Under the pieces are notes generated by a model. That model did no database searches. It saw only the letters and a program-made list of their open reading frames with translations, and was not told the origin of the DNA. Made by a program: the position numbers and the translations under genes. Of a stretch of DNA of 13,179 nucleotides, positions 4,847 to 12,616 are shown piece by piece (positions within the stretch are counted from its first letter, which is position 1; each line of letters starts with the position of its first letter). This DNA comes from Miltoncostaea sp050249835 (GTDB lineage: Bacteria > Actinomycetota > Thermoleophilia > Miltoncostaeales > Miltoncostaeaceae), in assembly GCA_050249835.1 (NCBI GenBank), contig JBFWPT010000073.1:1-13179 (forward strand), in the 5' to 3' direction.

Positions 4847-7516
4847 GTGGTGGCGCGCAACGGAGACACCCCCCACGACATGGACCCCCGCGAGACGCAG
4901 GAGTGGCTCGAGGCGGTCGACGACATCCTCCGCGAGTACGGCCCCGAGCGCGCCGGCCAGCTGCTCGGGAGGGTGGTGGACGAGGCCCGCCTGTTCGGTG
5001 CGGTCGTGCCGGTCTCCAACGCCACGCCGTACATCAACACCATCCACGCCGACGACGGCGTGCCGATCCCGTTCGACCAGGACGTCGAGCGCCGGCTGCG
5101 GTCCGCGATCCGCTGGAACGCGGCGGCGCTGGTGCTGCAGGCGAACAAGGAGTCCGCCGAGCTCGGCGGCCACATCGCCTCCTTCCAGTCCGCGGCGACC
5201 CTCTACGAGGTCGGCTTCAACCACTTCTGGCACGCCCGCGAGGGCGACCACGCCGGCGACCTGGTCTACATCCAGGGGCACTCGTCGCCCGGCATCTACG
5301 CGCGCGCCTACCTGGAGGGGCGGCTCGACGACGAGCAGATGCGGAACTTCCGCGAGGAGGTCGACGGCAACGGCCTCTCGTCCTACCCGCACCCCTGGCT
5401 CATGCCGGGCTTCTGGCAGTTCCCCACCGTCTCGATGGGGCTCGGCCCGATCATGGCGATCTACCAGGCGCGCTTCATGAAGTACCTGGAGGGCCGGAGC
5501 CTCGCCCAGACCTCCCACCGGCACGTCTGGGCGTTCATGGGCGACGGGGAGATGGACGAGCCCGAGTCGATGGGCGCCATCGCCCTCGCCGGCCGCGAGC
5601 GCCTGGACAACCTCATCTTCGTCGTCAACTGCAACCTGCAGCGCCTGGACGGCCCGGTGCGCGGCAACGGCAAGATCATCCAGGAGCTGGAGACCAACTT
5701 CCGCGGCGCCGGCTGGAACGTCATCAAGGTCGTCTGGGGCGAGAACTGGGACCCGCTCCTCGACGAGGACCACGACGGGCTCCTCAAGCGGCGCATGGAG
5801 GAGGCGGTCGACGGCGAGTACCAGACCTTCAAGTCGCGCGACGCCGACTACGTGCGGGAGCACTTCTTCGGTGCCTACCCCGAGCTGAAGGAGCGGGTCG
5901 CCCACATGAGCGACCCGGAGATCTGGGCGCTCAACCGCGGCGGCCACAGCCCGCGCAAGGTCTACGCCGCCTACCACGCGGCCGTGGAGCACGAGGGCGG
6001 CCCCACCGTGATCCTCGCCAAGACGATCAAGGGCTACGGCATGGGCCGGGCCGGCGAGGCCCAGAACATCACCCACTCGGCGAAGAAGATGAACGAGGAG
6101 GCGCTGCTCGCCTTCCGCGACCGCTTCGGGGTGCCGCTCAGCGACGAGGAGGCCAGGGGTGCGGCGTTCTACCGGCCCCCCGCCGACAGCCCGGAGATGA
6201 TCTACCTGCGGGAGCGGCGCGAGGCGCTCGGCGGCTTCCTGCCGGCCCGCCACGACGAGGCCCCCGCGATGGAGGTCCCGCCGCTCGAGGCGTTCGAGGC
6301 GCTGCTGAAGGGGAGCGGCGAGCGCTCCATCTCCACCACGATGGCCTTCGTGCGCGCGCTGTCCACGATCGTCCGCGACAAGGGCATCGGGAAGCACATC
6401 GTCCCGATCGTCCCCGACGAGTCGCGCACCTTCGGGATGGAGGGGATGTTCCGGCAGCTCGGCATCTGGAGCCAGGTGGGCCAGCTCTACAGGCCCGAGG
6501 ACGCCGAGCAGCTCATGTGGTACCGCGAGGACACCAAGGGCCAGATCCTGGAGGAGGGGATCACCGAGGCCGGCGCGATGTCCTCGTTCATCGCGGCCGC
6601 CACCTCCTACGCCAACAACGGCGTCCCGATGGTCCCGTTCTACATCTACTACTCGATGTTCGGGTTCCAGCGCATCGGCGACCTGGCCTGGGCCGCCGGC
6701 GACTCGCGCGCCCGCGGGTTCCTCATCGGGGGCACCTCCGGCCGCACCACCCTCAACGGCGAGGGCCTGCAGCACGAGGACGGCCACAGCCACCTGATCG
6801 CGGCGACGATCCCGAACTGCCGGGCCTACGACCCCACCTACGCCTACGAGCTGGTGGTCATCGTCCAGGACGGCCTGCGGCGGATGCTCACCGAGCGCGA
6901 GGACGTCTTCCACTACATCACCGTGATGAACGAGAACTACCCGCAGCCGGCGATGCCGGAGGGCGCCGCCGAGGGCATCCTGCGCGGCATGCACCTCATC
7001 GCCGAGGCGGAGGGCGCGGGCCCCCGCGTGCAGCTGCTCGGGTCCGGCGCGATCCTGCGCGAGGTGGAGGCCGCGGCGGAGATCCTGCGCGAGGAGTACG
7101 GCGTGGGCGCCGACGTGTGGAGCGCCACCTCGTTCACCGAGCTGCGCCGCGACGGGATGGAGGCGGAGCGCTGGAACCGCCTGCACCCGGACGAGAAGCC
7201 GCGGATCCCCTACGTCGAGCAGATGCTCGGCGACCGCGACGGCCCGGTGGTCGCCGCCTCCGACTACATGCGCGCCTTCCCCGACGGCATCCGCGCCTGG
7301 GTGCCCGGGCGCTACGAGGTTCTCGGCACCGACGGCTTCGGCCGCAGCGACTACCGCGCCAAGCTGCGGCGCTTCTTCGAGGTGGACCGCCACCACGTGG
7401 CCGTCACCGCGCTCGGCGCCCTCGCCCGCGAGGGCCTGCTGGACCCCGCGATCGCCGCCCAGGCGATCACCCGCTACGACATCGACCCGGAGGCGGCACC
7501 GCCGTGGCAGCGATGA
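4847..7516 (+). CDS. aceE: Pyruvate dehydrogenase E1 component, homodimeric type
   Basis: An 889-residue thiamine-diphosphate enzyme that decarboxylates pyruvate and passes the two-carbon unit to the lipoyl group of AceF. It matches the single-chain AceE of E. coli (about 887 residues), not the split alpha/beta form. The ThDP/Mg motif starts GDGEMDEPE at 232 and ends near NCNLQRLDGP (261-270). Active-site residues corresponding to those of E. coli are visible: His109 (GGHIAS), His145 (QGHSSPG), His410 in the mobile loop NITHSAKKMN, and the cofactor-activating Glu532 in RTFGMEGMF. HEDGHSHLIA at about 643-652 is also conserved. No domain is missing. Start is GTG 4847 or GTG 4850 (one residue shorter); neither has a Shine-Dalgarno, and a -10 box lies just upstream. 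It overlaps aceF by 4 bp (ATGA). Product assignment is firm. Confidence 0.97.
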   Translation: MVARNGDTPHDMDPRETQEWLEAVDDILREYGPERAGQLLGRVVDEARLFGAVVPVSNATPYINTIHADDGVPIPFDQDVERRLRSAIRWNAAALVLQANKESAELGGHIASFQSAATLYEVGFNHFWHAREGDHAGDLVYIQGHSSPGIYARAYLEGRLDDEQMRNFREEVDGNGLSSYPHPWLMPGFWQFPTVSMGLGPIMAIYQARFMKYLEGRSLAQTSHRHVWAFMGDGEMDEPESMGAIALAGRERLDNLIFVVNCNLQRLDGPVRGNGKIIQELETNFRGAGWNVIKVVWGENWDPLLDEDHDGLLKRRMEEAVDGEYQTFKSRDADYVREHFFGAYPELKERVAHMSDPEIWALNRGGHSPRKVYAAYHAAVEHEGGPTVILAKTIKGYGMGRAGEAQNITHSAKKMNEEALLAFRDRFGVPLSDEEARGAAFYRPPADSPEMIYLRERREALGGFLPARHDEAPAMEVPPLEAFEALLKGSGERSISTTMAFVRALSTIVRDKGIGKHIVPIVPDESRTFGMEGMFRQLGIWSQVGQLYRPEDAEQLMWYREDTKGQILEEGITEAGAMSSFIAAATSYANNGVPMVPFYIYYSMFGFQRIGDLAWAAGDSRARGFLIGGTSGRTTLNGEGLQHEDGHSHLIAATIPNCRAYDPTYAYELVVIVQDGLRRMLTEREDVFHYITVMNENYPQPAMPEGAAEGILRGMHLIAEAEGAGPRVQLLGSGAILREVEAAAEILREEYGVGADVWSATSFTELRRDGMEAERWNRLHPDEKPRIPYVEQMLGDRDGPVVAASDYMRAFPDGIRAWVPGRYEVLGTDGFGRSDYRAKLRRFFEVDRHHVAVTALGALAREGLLDPAIAAQAITRYDIDPEAAPPWQR

Positions 7517-8829
7517 CAGAGGTCCGCGTACCGGACATCGGCGACTTCAGCGACGTCCCGGTCATCGAGGTGCTGGTCTCCCCGGGTGACACGGTGGAGG
7601 CCGAGGACCCGGTCGTCGTCCTCGAGTCGGACAAGGCGAGCATGGAGGTCCCCTCGCCGTCCGCCGGCACCGTGGCCGAGGTGTCCGTGAAGGTGGGCGA
7701 CGAGGTCTCCCAGGGCGACCTCATCCTCACCCTGGAGGGCGGGGACGGCGGCGGCGGCGAGGAGCCGGAGGCCGGGGAGCCGGAGGCCGCCGAGGAGGAG
7801 GCGGAGCCGGAGCCCGCCGAGGATGGGGACGAGGACGAGGAGGAGACCGACGGCCCGCCCGAGGGCGAGGACGCCGGGGCCCAGGAGCCCCACCGGTCCC
7901 GCCCGCCGGCCGGCACCTTCCAGGGCGACGACGTCTACGCCGGCCCCGGCGCGCGCCGCATGGCGCGGCAGCTCGGGGTGGACCTCGGCGACGTGAAGGG
8001 CAGCGGCCCCAAGGGCCGGATCACCAAGGAGGACGTCCAGGCGGCCGGCGACGCCGGCGGCGCGAAGCCCGCCCCGGCCGAGGGCGCGGCGGTCCCGTCC
8101 GGCCTGCCGGCGTGGCCCCAGGTGGACTTCGAGGCCTTCGGCCCGGTCGAGCGGGTGGAGCTCTCGCGCATCGCCCGCATCGCCGGCCCGGCCCTCGCGC
8201 GCAACTGGGCGATGATCCCGCACGTCACCCAGCACGACGACGCCGACATCACCGAGCTGGAGGCCTTCCGCAAGGAGGTCAACGCCGCCCACAAGGACGA
8301 GGGCGTCAAGGTGACCATGGTTTCCCTGCTGCTGAAGGCGTGCGCGGCGGCCCTGCGGGAGTTCCCGCACTTCAACGCGTCGCTGGACGGCGGTGACATC
8401 ATCGTCAAGAGGTACCTCCACATCGGCTTCGCCGCCGACACGCCCAACGGCCTGATGGTCCCGGTCATCCGCGACGTGGACCGCAAGGGCCTGCTGGAGA
8501 TCGCCCGCGAGCTCACCGAGCTGTCCGGCGCCGCCCGCGACGGCTCCCTGAAGCGCGAGCAGATGCAGGGCGGCACCTTCACCATCTCCAGCCTCGGCGG
8601 CATCGGCGGCACCTACTTCACGCCGATCATCAACGCCCCCGAGGTCGCGATCCTGGGCGTGTCGCGATCCGCGATGCGGCCGGTGTGGAACGGCACCGGG
8701 TTCATCCCGCGCCTCATCCTGCCCCTGTCCCTCTCGTACGACCACCGCGTCATCGACGGCGCCGCCGCCGCGCGGTTCACGACCCACCTCTCCGACCTGC
8801 TCAGCGACCCGAGGAAGATGCTGCTGTGA
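7513..8829 (+). CDS. aceF: Pyruvate dehydrogenase E2, dihydrolipoyl acetyltransferase
   Basis: A 438-residue E2 core subunit. Residues 1-76 form a single lipoyl domain with the lipoylated Lys41 in ESDKASME. Residues 77-125 are a linker of mostly Glu, Asp, Gly and Pro. About 141-176 is the peripheral-subunit-binding domain (starts VYAGPGARRMARQLG). About 208-438 is the catalytic acetyltransferase domain ending in DHRVIDG, with His411 and Asp415 as catalytic residues. It transfers acetyl from the lipoyl arm to CoA. The start ATG 7513 overlaps the aceE stop as ATGA, which indicates translational coupling; GTG 7504 would add three residues. The E. coli protein has three lipoyl domains and Ala/Pro linkers, so one domain and a strongly acidic linker are notable. 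The position between aceE and lpd rules out a branched-chain or 2-oxoglutarate E2 on context. Confidence 0.95.
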   Translation: MTEVRVPDIGDFSDVPVIEVLVSPGDTVEAEDPVVVLESDKASMEVPSPSAGTVAEVSVKVGDEVSQGDLILTLEGGDGGGGEEPEAGEPEAAEEEAEPEPAEDGDEDEEETDGPPEGEDAGAQEPHRSRPPAGTFQGDDVYAGPGARRMARQLGVDLGDVKGSGPKGRITKEDVQAAGDAGGAKPAPAEGAAVPSGLPAWPQVDFEAFGPVERVELSRIARIAGPALARNWAMIPHVTQHDDADITELEAFRKEVNAAHKDEGVKVTMVSLLLKACAAALREFPHFNASLDGGDIIVKRYLHIGFAADTPNGLMVPVIRDVDRKGLLEIARELTELSGAARDGSLKREQMQGGTFTISSLGGIGGTYFTPIINAPEVAILGVSRSAMRPVWNGTGFIPRLILPLSLSYDHRVIDGAAAARFTTHLSDLLSDPRKMLL

Positions 8830-10042
8830 GCGACCCCTCCCGTACCGACGTACTCGTCCTCGGCGCCGGACCCGGCGGATACACCGCCGCGTTCCGCGCC
8901 GCCGATCTCGGGCTGTCGGTGACGCTGGTCGACCGCGGTGAGCGGCTCGGCGGGGTCTGCCTCAACGTCGGCTGCATCCCCTCGAAGGCGCTGCTGCACG
9001 CCGCCAAGGTGCTCACGGACGTCCGCGACGGCGCGGAGTTCGGCCTCTCGTTCGGGGAGGCGTCGGTCGACCTCGACGCCCTGCGCACCGCGACCTTCGA
9101 CGTCGTGAAGAAGCTGACCGGCGGCCTCGGGCAGCTCGCGAAGGCCCGCAAGGTCACGGTCATCAACGGCACCGGCACGTTCACCGGCCCCAACGAGCTG
9201 TCGGTGGAGACGGCCGACGGCACCCAGGTCGTGACCTTCGGGCACTGCATCATCGCCGCGGGCTCCGAGCCGGCCCGCATCCCCGGGCTGCCGGACGACC
9301 CCCGGGTCATGGACTCGACCGGCGCCCTGGCGCTGGAGGAGGTCCCCGAGCGGCTGCTGGTGATCGGCGGCGGCATCATCGGCCTGGAGATGGCGACGGT
9401 CTACGACGCCCTCGGCTCGAAGATCACCGTCGTCGAGATGCTCGACCAGCTCGTGCCGGGCGCCGACCCGGACATCGTCAAGCCGCTCCACACGCGCATC
9501 GCCGAGCGCTACGAGGCGATCCACGTCTCCACCAAGGTCTCCGGCGTGACGGCGGGGGAGAAGGGCCTGGAGGTCACGTTCGACGGCGAGGGCGCGCCCG
9601 AGCCGGTGACCGTGGACCGGATCCTGGTGGCCGTCGGCCGCCGCGCCAACGGCGACCGGCTCGGCCTGGCGGCCGCCGGCGTCGAGGTGGACGAGCGCGG
9701 GATCATCGCGGTCGACGACCGCCTGCGCACCAACGTCCCCCACATCCACGCGATCGGCGACGTGGTGGGCAACCCGATGCTCGCCCACAAGGCCAGCCAC
9801 CAGGGCGCCGTCGCGGCCGAGGTGATCGCCGGCGAGGCGTCGGCCTTCGACGTCCGGGCGATCCCCTCCGTGGCCTACACGGACCCGGAGCTCGCCTGGG
9901 CCGGCCTCACCGAGACCGAGGCGAAGCGCGACGGCATCGAGCACGAGGTCGCGGCGTTCCCGTGGTCGGCGTCGGCGCGGGCGCTGACGATGGGCCGCCC
10001 GGACGGGCGCACCAAGCTCATCGTGGAGCCGGGCACCCGCCG
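8826..10042 (+). CDS. lpd: Dihydrolipoyl dehydrogenase (E3), 3' end lost in assembly gap
   Basis: The first 405 residues of the FAD enzyme that reoxidises dihydrolipoyl groups of AceF and reduces NAD+. The FAD motif GAGPGG is at 13-18. The redox-active disulfide is Cys45/Cys50 in GGVCLNVGCIPSK. The NAD motif GGGIIGLE is at 181-188, the second FAD contact IGDV at 310-313, and the dimer domain begins near 346. The usual length is about 460-475, so roughly 55-70 residues are missing, including the C-terminal His-Glu catalytic pair normally found in HPTxSE. The frame runs directly into the N run at 10043, so this is an assembly truncation, not evidence of a pseudogene. GTG 8826 overlaps the aceF stop as GTGA. 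The operon position marks it as the PDH E3; it may also serve 2-oxoglutarate dehydrogenase, as E3 often does. Confidence 0.93.
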
Positions 10043-10142
10043 NNNNNNNNNNNNNNNNNNNNNNNNNNNNNNNNNNNNNNNNNNNNNNNNNNNNNNNNNN
10101 NNNNNNNNNNNNNNNNNNNNNNNNNNNNNNNNNNNNNNNNNN
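10043..10142. other. Assembly gap (100 N)
   Basis: Exactly 100 undetermined bases, the conventional placeholder for a scaffold join of unknown length. The end of lpd lies in it, and any promoter or extra gene between lpd and the LysR gene cannot be seen. Distances across this point are not reliable. Confidence 0.99.
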
Positions 10143-10199
10143 TTGGGGGAGGCGAACGGGAACGGCACGGGGATCGGCGACGGCGCCGCGACGCCCACG

Positions 10200-11120
10200 A
10201 TGGGCGAGCTGCGCGCCTTCGTCGCCGTCGCCGAGGAGCTGCACTTCCGCCGCGCGGCCGCGCGCCTCGGCGTGGCGCCGCCGCCGCTCTCCCAGACGAT
10301 CCGCCGGCTGGAGGACAAGGTCGGCGCCGTGCTGCTCGACCGCACGCCGCACGAGGTCTCCCTGACCGCCGCGGGCCTGGAGCTGCTGCCGCGGGCCCGC
10401 GACATCCTGGAGCGCATGCGCGAGGCGCGCCTGGCGGTGGGGCACGCGTCCGAGGGGCGCTCCGGGGTGCTGACGGTCGGCTTCGCCTCCAACGGCTTCG
10501 CCGAGCTGACCGGCCCGATCCTCCGCGCCTTCGCCGAGGCCCATCCCCGGGTGCGGCTGGCCGTCAAGGACATCACCCAGGACGCGGCCCGGAGCGTGAC
10601 CGAGGGGGTCGTGGACGTCGCGCTCGTGCGGCCGCCCATCGGCGGCGCGGACGACCCGCGGCTGGTCGTCGAGGACGTGGTGATGGAGGAGCGCGCCGCG
10701 ATCCTCCCCCGCCGGCACCGGCTGGCCGAGGCGTCCGTCGCGTCGATCCACGACCTCACCTCCGAGCGCTTCGTGGCCGTCGCCCCCGGCATGGACGACA
10801 TCGCCGGGTACTGGGCCGCGGCGGGCGAGCGCGACGGCGAGGCGACGCGGTACGGGTCCGAGGCGTGGACCGTCCAGGAGGTGCTCACCGGGGTCGGCTA
10901 CATGGGGGACGTCATCACGTCGATCCCGTCGGTGCTGCGCTTCTACCGCGTCCCCGGCCTGGTGGCGGTGCCCCTGTCCGACGTGTCGCCGGCGCCCATG
11001 AGCATCGCCCGCCGCGCGGGCGACGAGCGGGCCGTCGTCGCGGACTTCCTGGACGCCGTCCGCACCGTGTCCGCGCGCCTCGTCGACCTCGTCCCGGGCG
11101 CGGAGCTGGCCACGGCGTGA
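10200..11120 (+). CDS. LysR-family transcriptional regulator
   Basis: A 306-residue regulator of normal LysR length. The N-terminal winged HTH (about 1-60) opens MGELRAFVAVAEELHFRRAA and continues RLGVAPPPLSQTIRRLEDKV, the family's recognition region, followed by FDRTP-like LLDRTP and LTAAGLELL. A linker helix follows at about 60-80, then the periplasmic-binding-protein-like effector domain from about 86. The ATG at 10200 is the first ATG after the gap and fits the family start; the frame is open back to the gap, so a start inside it cannot be excluded. The target and effector are unknown. LysR genes often regulate a divergent neighbour, but here the gap hides what lies upstream, and the next genes (VOC, tatA) are on the same strand. 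A strong hairpin overlaps its stop. Confidence 0.92.
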   Translation: MGELRAFVAVAEELHFRRAAARLGVAPPPLSQTIRRLEDKVGAVLLDRTPHEVSLTAAGLELLPRARDILERMREARLAVGHASEGRSGVLTVGFASNGFAELTGPILRAFAEAHPRVRLAVKDITQDAARSVTEGVVDVALVRPPIGGADDPRLVVEDVVMEERAAILPRRHRLAEASVASIHDLTSERFVAVAPGMDDIAGYWAAAGERDGEATRYGSEAWTVQEVLTGVGYMGDVITSIPSVLRFYRVPGLVAVPLSDVSPAPMSIARRAGDERAVVADFLDAVRTVSARLVDLVPGAELATA

Positions 11121-11138
11121 GCCCCCGGGCTCACGCCG
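11113..11138 (+). terminator. Strong hairpin overlapping the LysR stop codon
   Basis: An 11-bp perfect stem (11113-11123 with 11128-11138, core GGCGTGAGCC/GGCTCACGCC) has a 4-nt loop CCCG. The LysR TGA (11118-11120) lies in the left arm. No T-tract follows. A second copy of GTGAGCC at 11140-11146 can pair with the same right arm (GGCTCAC, 11128-11134), giving an alternative, mutually exclusive hairpin. It is likely a terminator for the LysR transcript. Confidence 0.5.
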
Positions 11139-11251
11139 CGTGAGCCCCGGTCCTACCCTCGCGCCCGCGGGCGTCCGCGCAGCCCCCGCGCCCATAGGTT
11201 CGTGCCCGATGTGACGTTCCCATCGACGACACGGACAGGGGGAGGGTGCAG

Positions 11252-12409
11252 GTGAGCTCCACGACCGACAGGCGGGGATTCCTCGCGCGGAGCGCGGTGG
11301 CGGGCATCGGCGCGACGGCGGCCGGCGGCCTGGTGGCGGGCCCGGCGCTGGCGGGCCGGAAGAAGGGGAACTCGTGGCGCGACGACGCGCCGCTGCCGAG
11401 CGATCGCACGCTCGGCGGCAACATCACCAAGGTCCTCTTCATGATCATCAACGTCTCGGACCTGGACCGGGCCGTCGAGTTCTACGAGAAGACCTACCCC
11501 GTGACCCGCGCGGAGGAGCTCAACGGGCCCGCGCAGGCGTTCCACGGCCTCGGCATCCGCCACGGCCAGTTCCGCGGCCGGATCATGCGCGACAGCCAGC
11601 CCTTCCAGGGCCGCGGCATCCTGCTGGTGCAGTGGCTCAACCCGGGCCCGGTGGGCAAGCCGTACACCGAGGCGAACAACGTCGGCTACTACCGCCACCA
11701 CGCCAGCGCGTCGCGGACCGGCCTCAACGCCCAGTACGACATCGCCCTCCGCGAGGGCGGCCGGCCCTACGCCCCGCCGTCCACGATCTTCGTGACGCCG
11801 ACGGCGACGGTGAACGCGTTCGCCTTCCGCGACCCGGACGGCACCACCCTGGAGTGGGTCGGTCCCTACGACCCGAACCCCGCGGGCGCCCCGGACGCGC
11901 TGACGGCCTACAACAACAACTGCCGCGACCTGCGCACCTCGCACGCCTGGTACCGGGACATCCTGGGCCTGGAGTTCTCGAGCCGGCTCAACCCGATCGT
12001 GCCGCAGCCCTACGGCGTCGGCTCGCTCGGCGACAGCCTCAAGAACCCCGACGGCACGCCGTACACGGACGAGATCGACTACGACGCGACGATCCTCAGC
12101 CCGCGCGCGGACAGCCGCAACGCGATCGACCTGCTCGAGTGGCAGATGCCCCGGCCGTACGGGAAGCCGTACAAGCACGCCAACAACCTCGGGACGACCT
12201 CGATGGCGTTCGAGGTGAACAGCGTCGACGACTGCTACCGCAAGCTGAAGCGGAGCCTGCGGAACCCGTCGAGGCACCTGGTCCACAAGCCGGAGACCTG
12301 GGACCTCGGGGCCTACGGGGAGAAGAGGGTGCTCAACATCCTCGACCCGGACGGCGTGATGCTCCAGTTCATCGAGATGCGGCACTCCACGCAGCCGCAG
12401 CCCTCGTAG
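11252..12409 (+). CDS. Tat-exported protein with two VOC (glyoxalase-fold) modules
   Basis: A 385-residue protein with a twin-arginine signal: DRRGFLA at 6-12, a hydrophobic Ala/Gly stretch, and a likely cleavage site after ALA (32-34). Two vicinal-oxygen-chelate modules follow, about 58-206 and 215-376. Each has the opening strand plus 'D-L-x-x-A/S-x-x-F/W-Y' helix, a closing DPDG, and the shared motif GKPYxxANNxG (135-145 and 304-314), so the halves look like an internal duplication. The usual first-strand metal ligand His is replaced by Phe or Ala in my alignment, so metal binding is doubtful. GTG 11252 is chosen because GGGGGAGG (11238-11245) lies 6 nt upstream; GTG 11246 is too close. 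A possible -10, TAGGTT, is at 11195-11200. tatA follows after 15 nt. The substrate is unknown; ring-cleaving dioxygenase or ligand-binding roles are possible. Confidence 0.8.
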   Translation: MSSTTDRRGFLARSAVAGIGATAAGGLVAGPALAGRKKGNSWRDDAPLPSDRTLGGNITKVLFMIINVSDLDRAVEFYEKTYPVTRAEELNGPAQAFHGLGIRHGQFRGRIMRDSQPFQGRGILLVQWLNPGPVGKPYTEANNVGYYRHHASASRTGLNAQYDIALREGGRPYAPPSTIFVTPTATVNAFAFRDPDGTTLEWVGPYDPNPAGAPDALTAYNNNCRDLRTSHAWYRDILGLEFSSRLNPIVPQPYGVGSLGDSLKNPDGTPYTDEIDYDATILSPRADSRNAIDLLEWQMPRPYGKPYKHANNLGTTSMAFEVNSVDDCYRKLKRSLRNPSRHLVHKPETWDLGAYGEKRVLNILDPDGVMLQFIEMRHSTQPQPS

Positions 12410-12424
12410 GCCCGGGACGGCGTC

Positions 12425-12616
12425 GTGTTCGACATCTCCCCGGTCCAGATCATCATCGTGCTGGCCATCGCCCTGCTGATCTTCGGCCCGAAGCGGCTGC
12501 CCGAGATGGGCCGCAACCTCGGGCGCGGGATCCGCGACTTCAAGGGCGGGCTGACCGGCGAGCCGGGCCCGGCGCCGCCCGCGGCACCGGCCCGGCCCCC
12601 GTCCGAGGGGTCCTAG
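12425..12616 (+). CDS. tatA: Sec-independent translocase subunit TatA/MttA family
   Basis: A 63-residue TatA-type protein. A single N-terminal membrane helix (about 6-20, PVQIIIVLAIALLIF) is followed by the hallmark FGPKRLPEMG hinge and an amphipathic helix with GRNLGRGIRDFKGG, then a short Pro/Ala-rich tail. TatA oligomers form the pore that moves folded proteins across the membrane with TatC. The short length and sequence after FGP favour TatA over TatB. It starts at GTG 12425, 15 nt after a gene for a Tat-signal protein, so substrate and pore subunit are probably cotranscribed. No tatC is in the window. Its stop overlaps the convergent MFS stop within CTAG (12613-12616). Confidence 0.93.
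   Translation: MFDISPVQIIIVLAIALLIFGPKRLPEMGRNLGRGIRDFKGGLTGEPGPAPPAAPARPPSEGS

Noticed and set aside
4841..7396. 851-codon open frame on the minus strand opposite aceE
   Set aside because: It is antisense to a certain aceE, has a repetitive Val/Ala/Gly/His/Arg composition and no family motif. Such shadows are expected at very high GC.
7474..8787. 437-codon minus-strand frame opposite aceF
   Set aside because: It mirrors a certain E2 gene and contains no recognisable domain.
4669..8829. 1386-codon plus-strand frame ending in aceF
   Set aside because: Only the part from ATG 7513 is real aceF. The upstream portion is out of frame within aceE and Arg/Pro-rich.
8685..11120. Apparent 811-residue lpd-LysR fusion
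   Set aside because: The two parts are joined only because 100 N happen to keep the frame. The gap length is nominal, and each half is a separate complete-family start.
8613..11195. 860-codon minus-strand frame opposite lpd and LysR
   Set aside because: It is antisense to two well-supported genes, crosses the N gap and has low-complexity composition.
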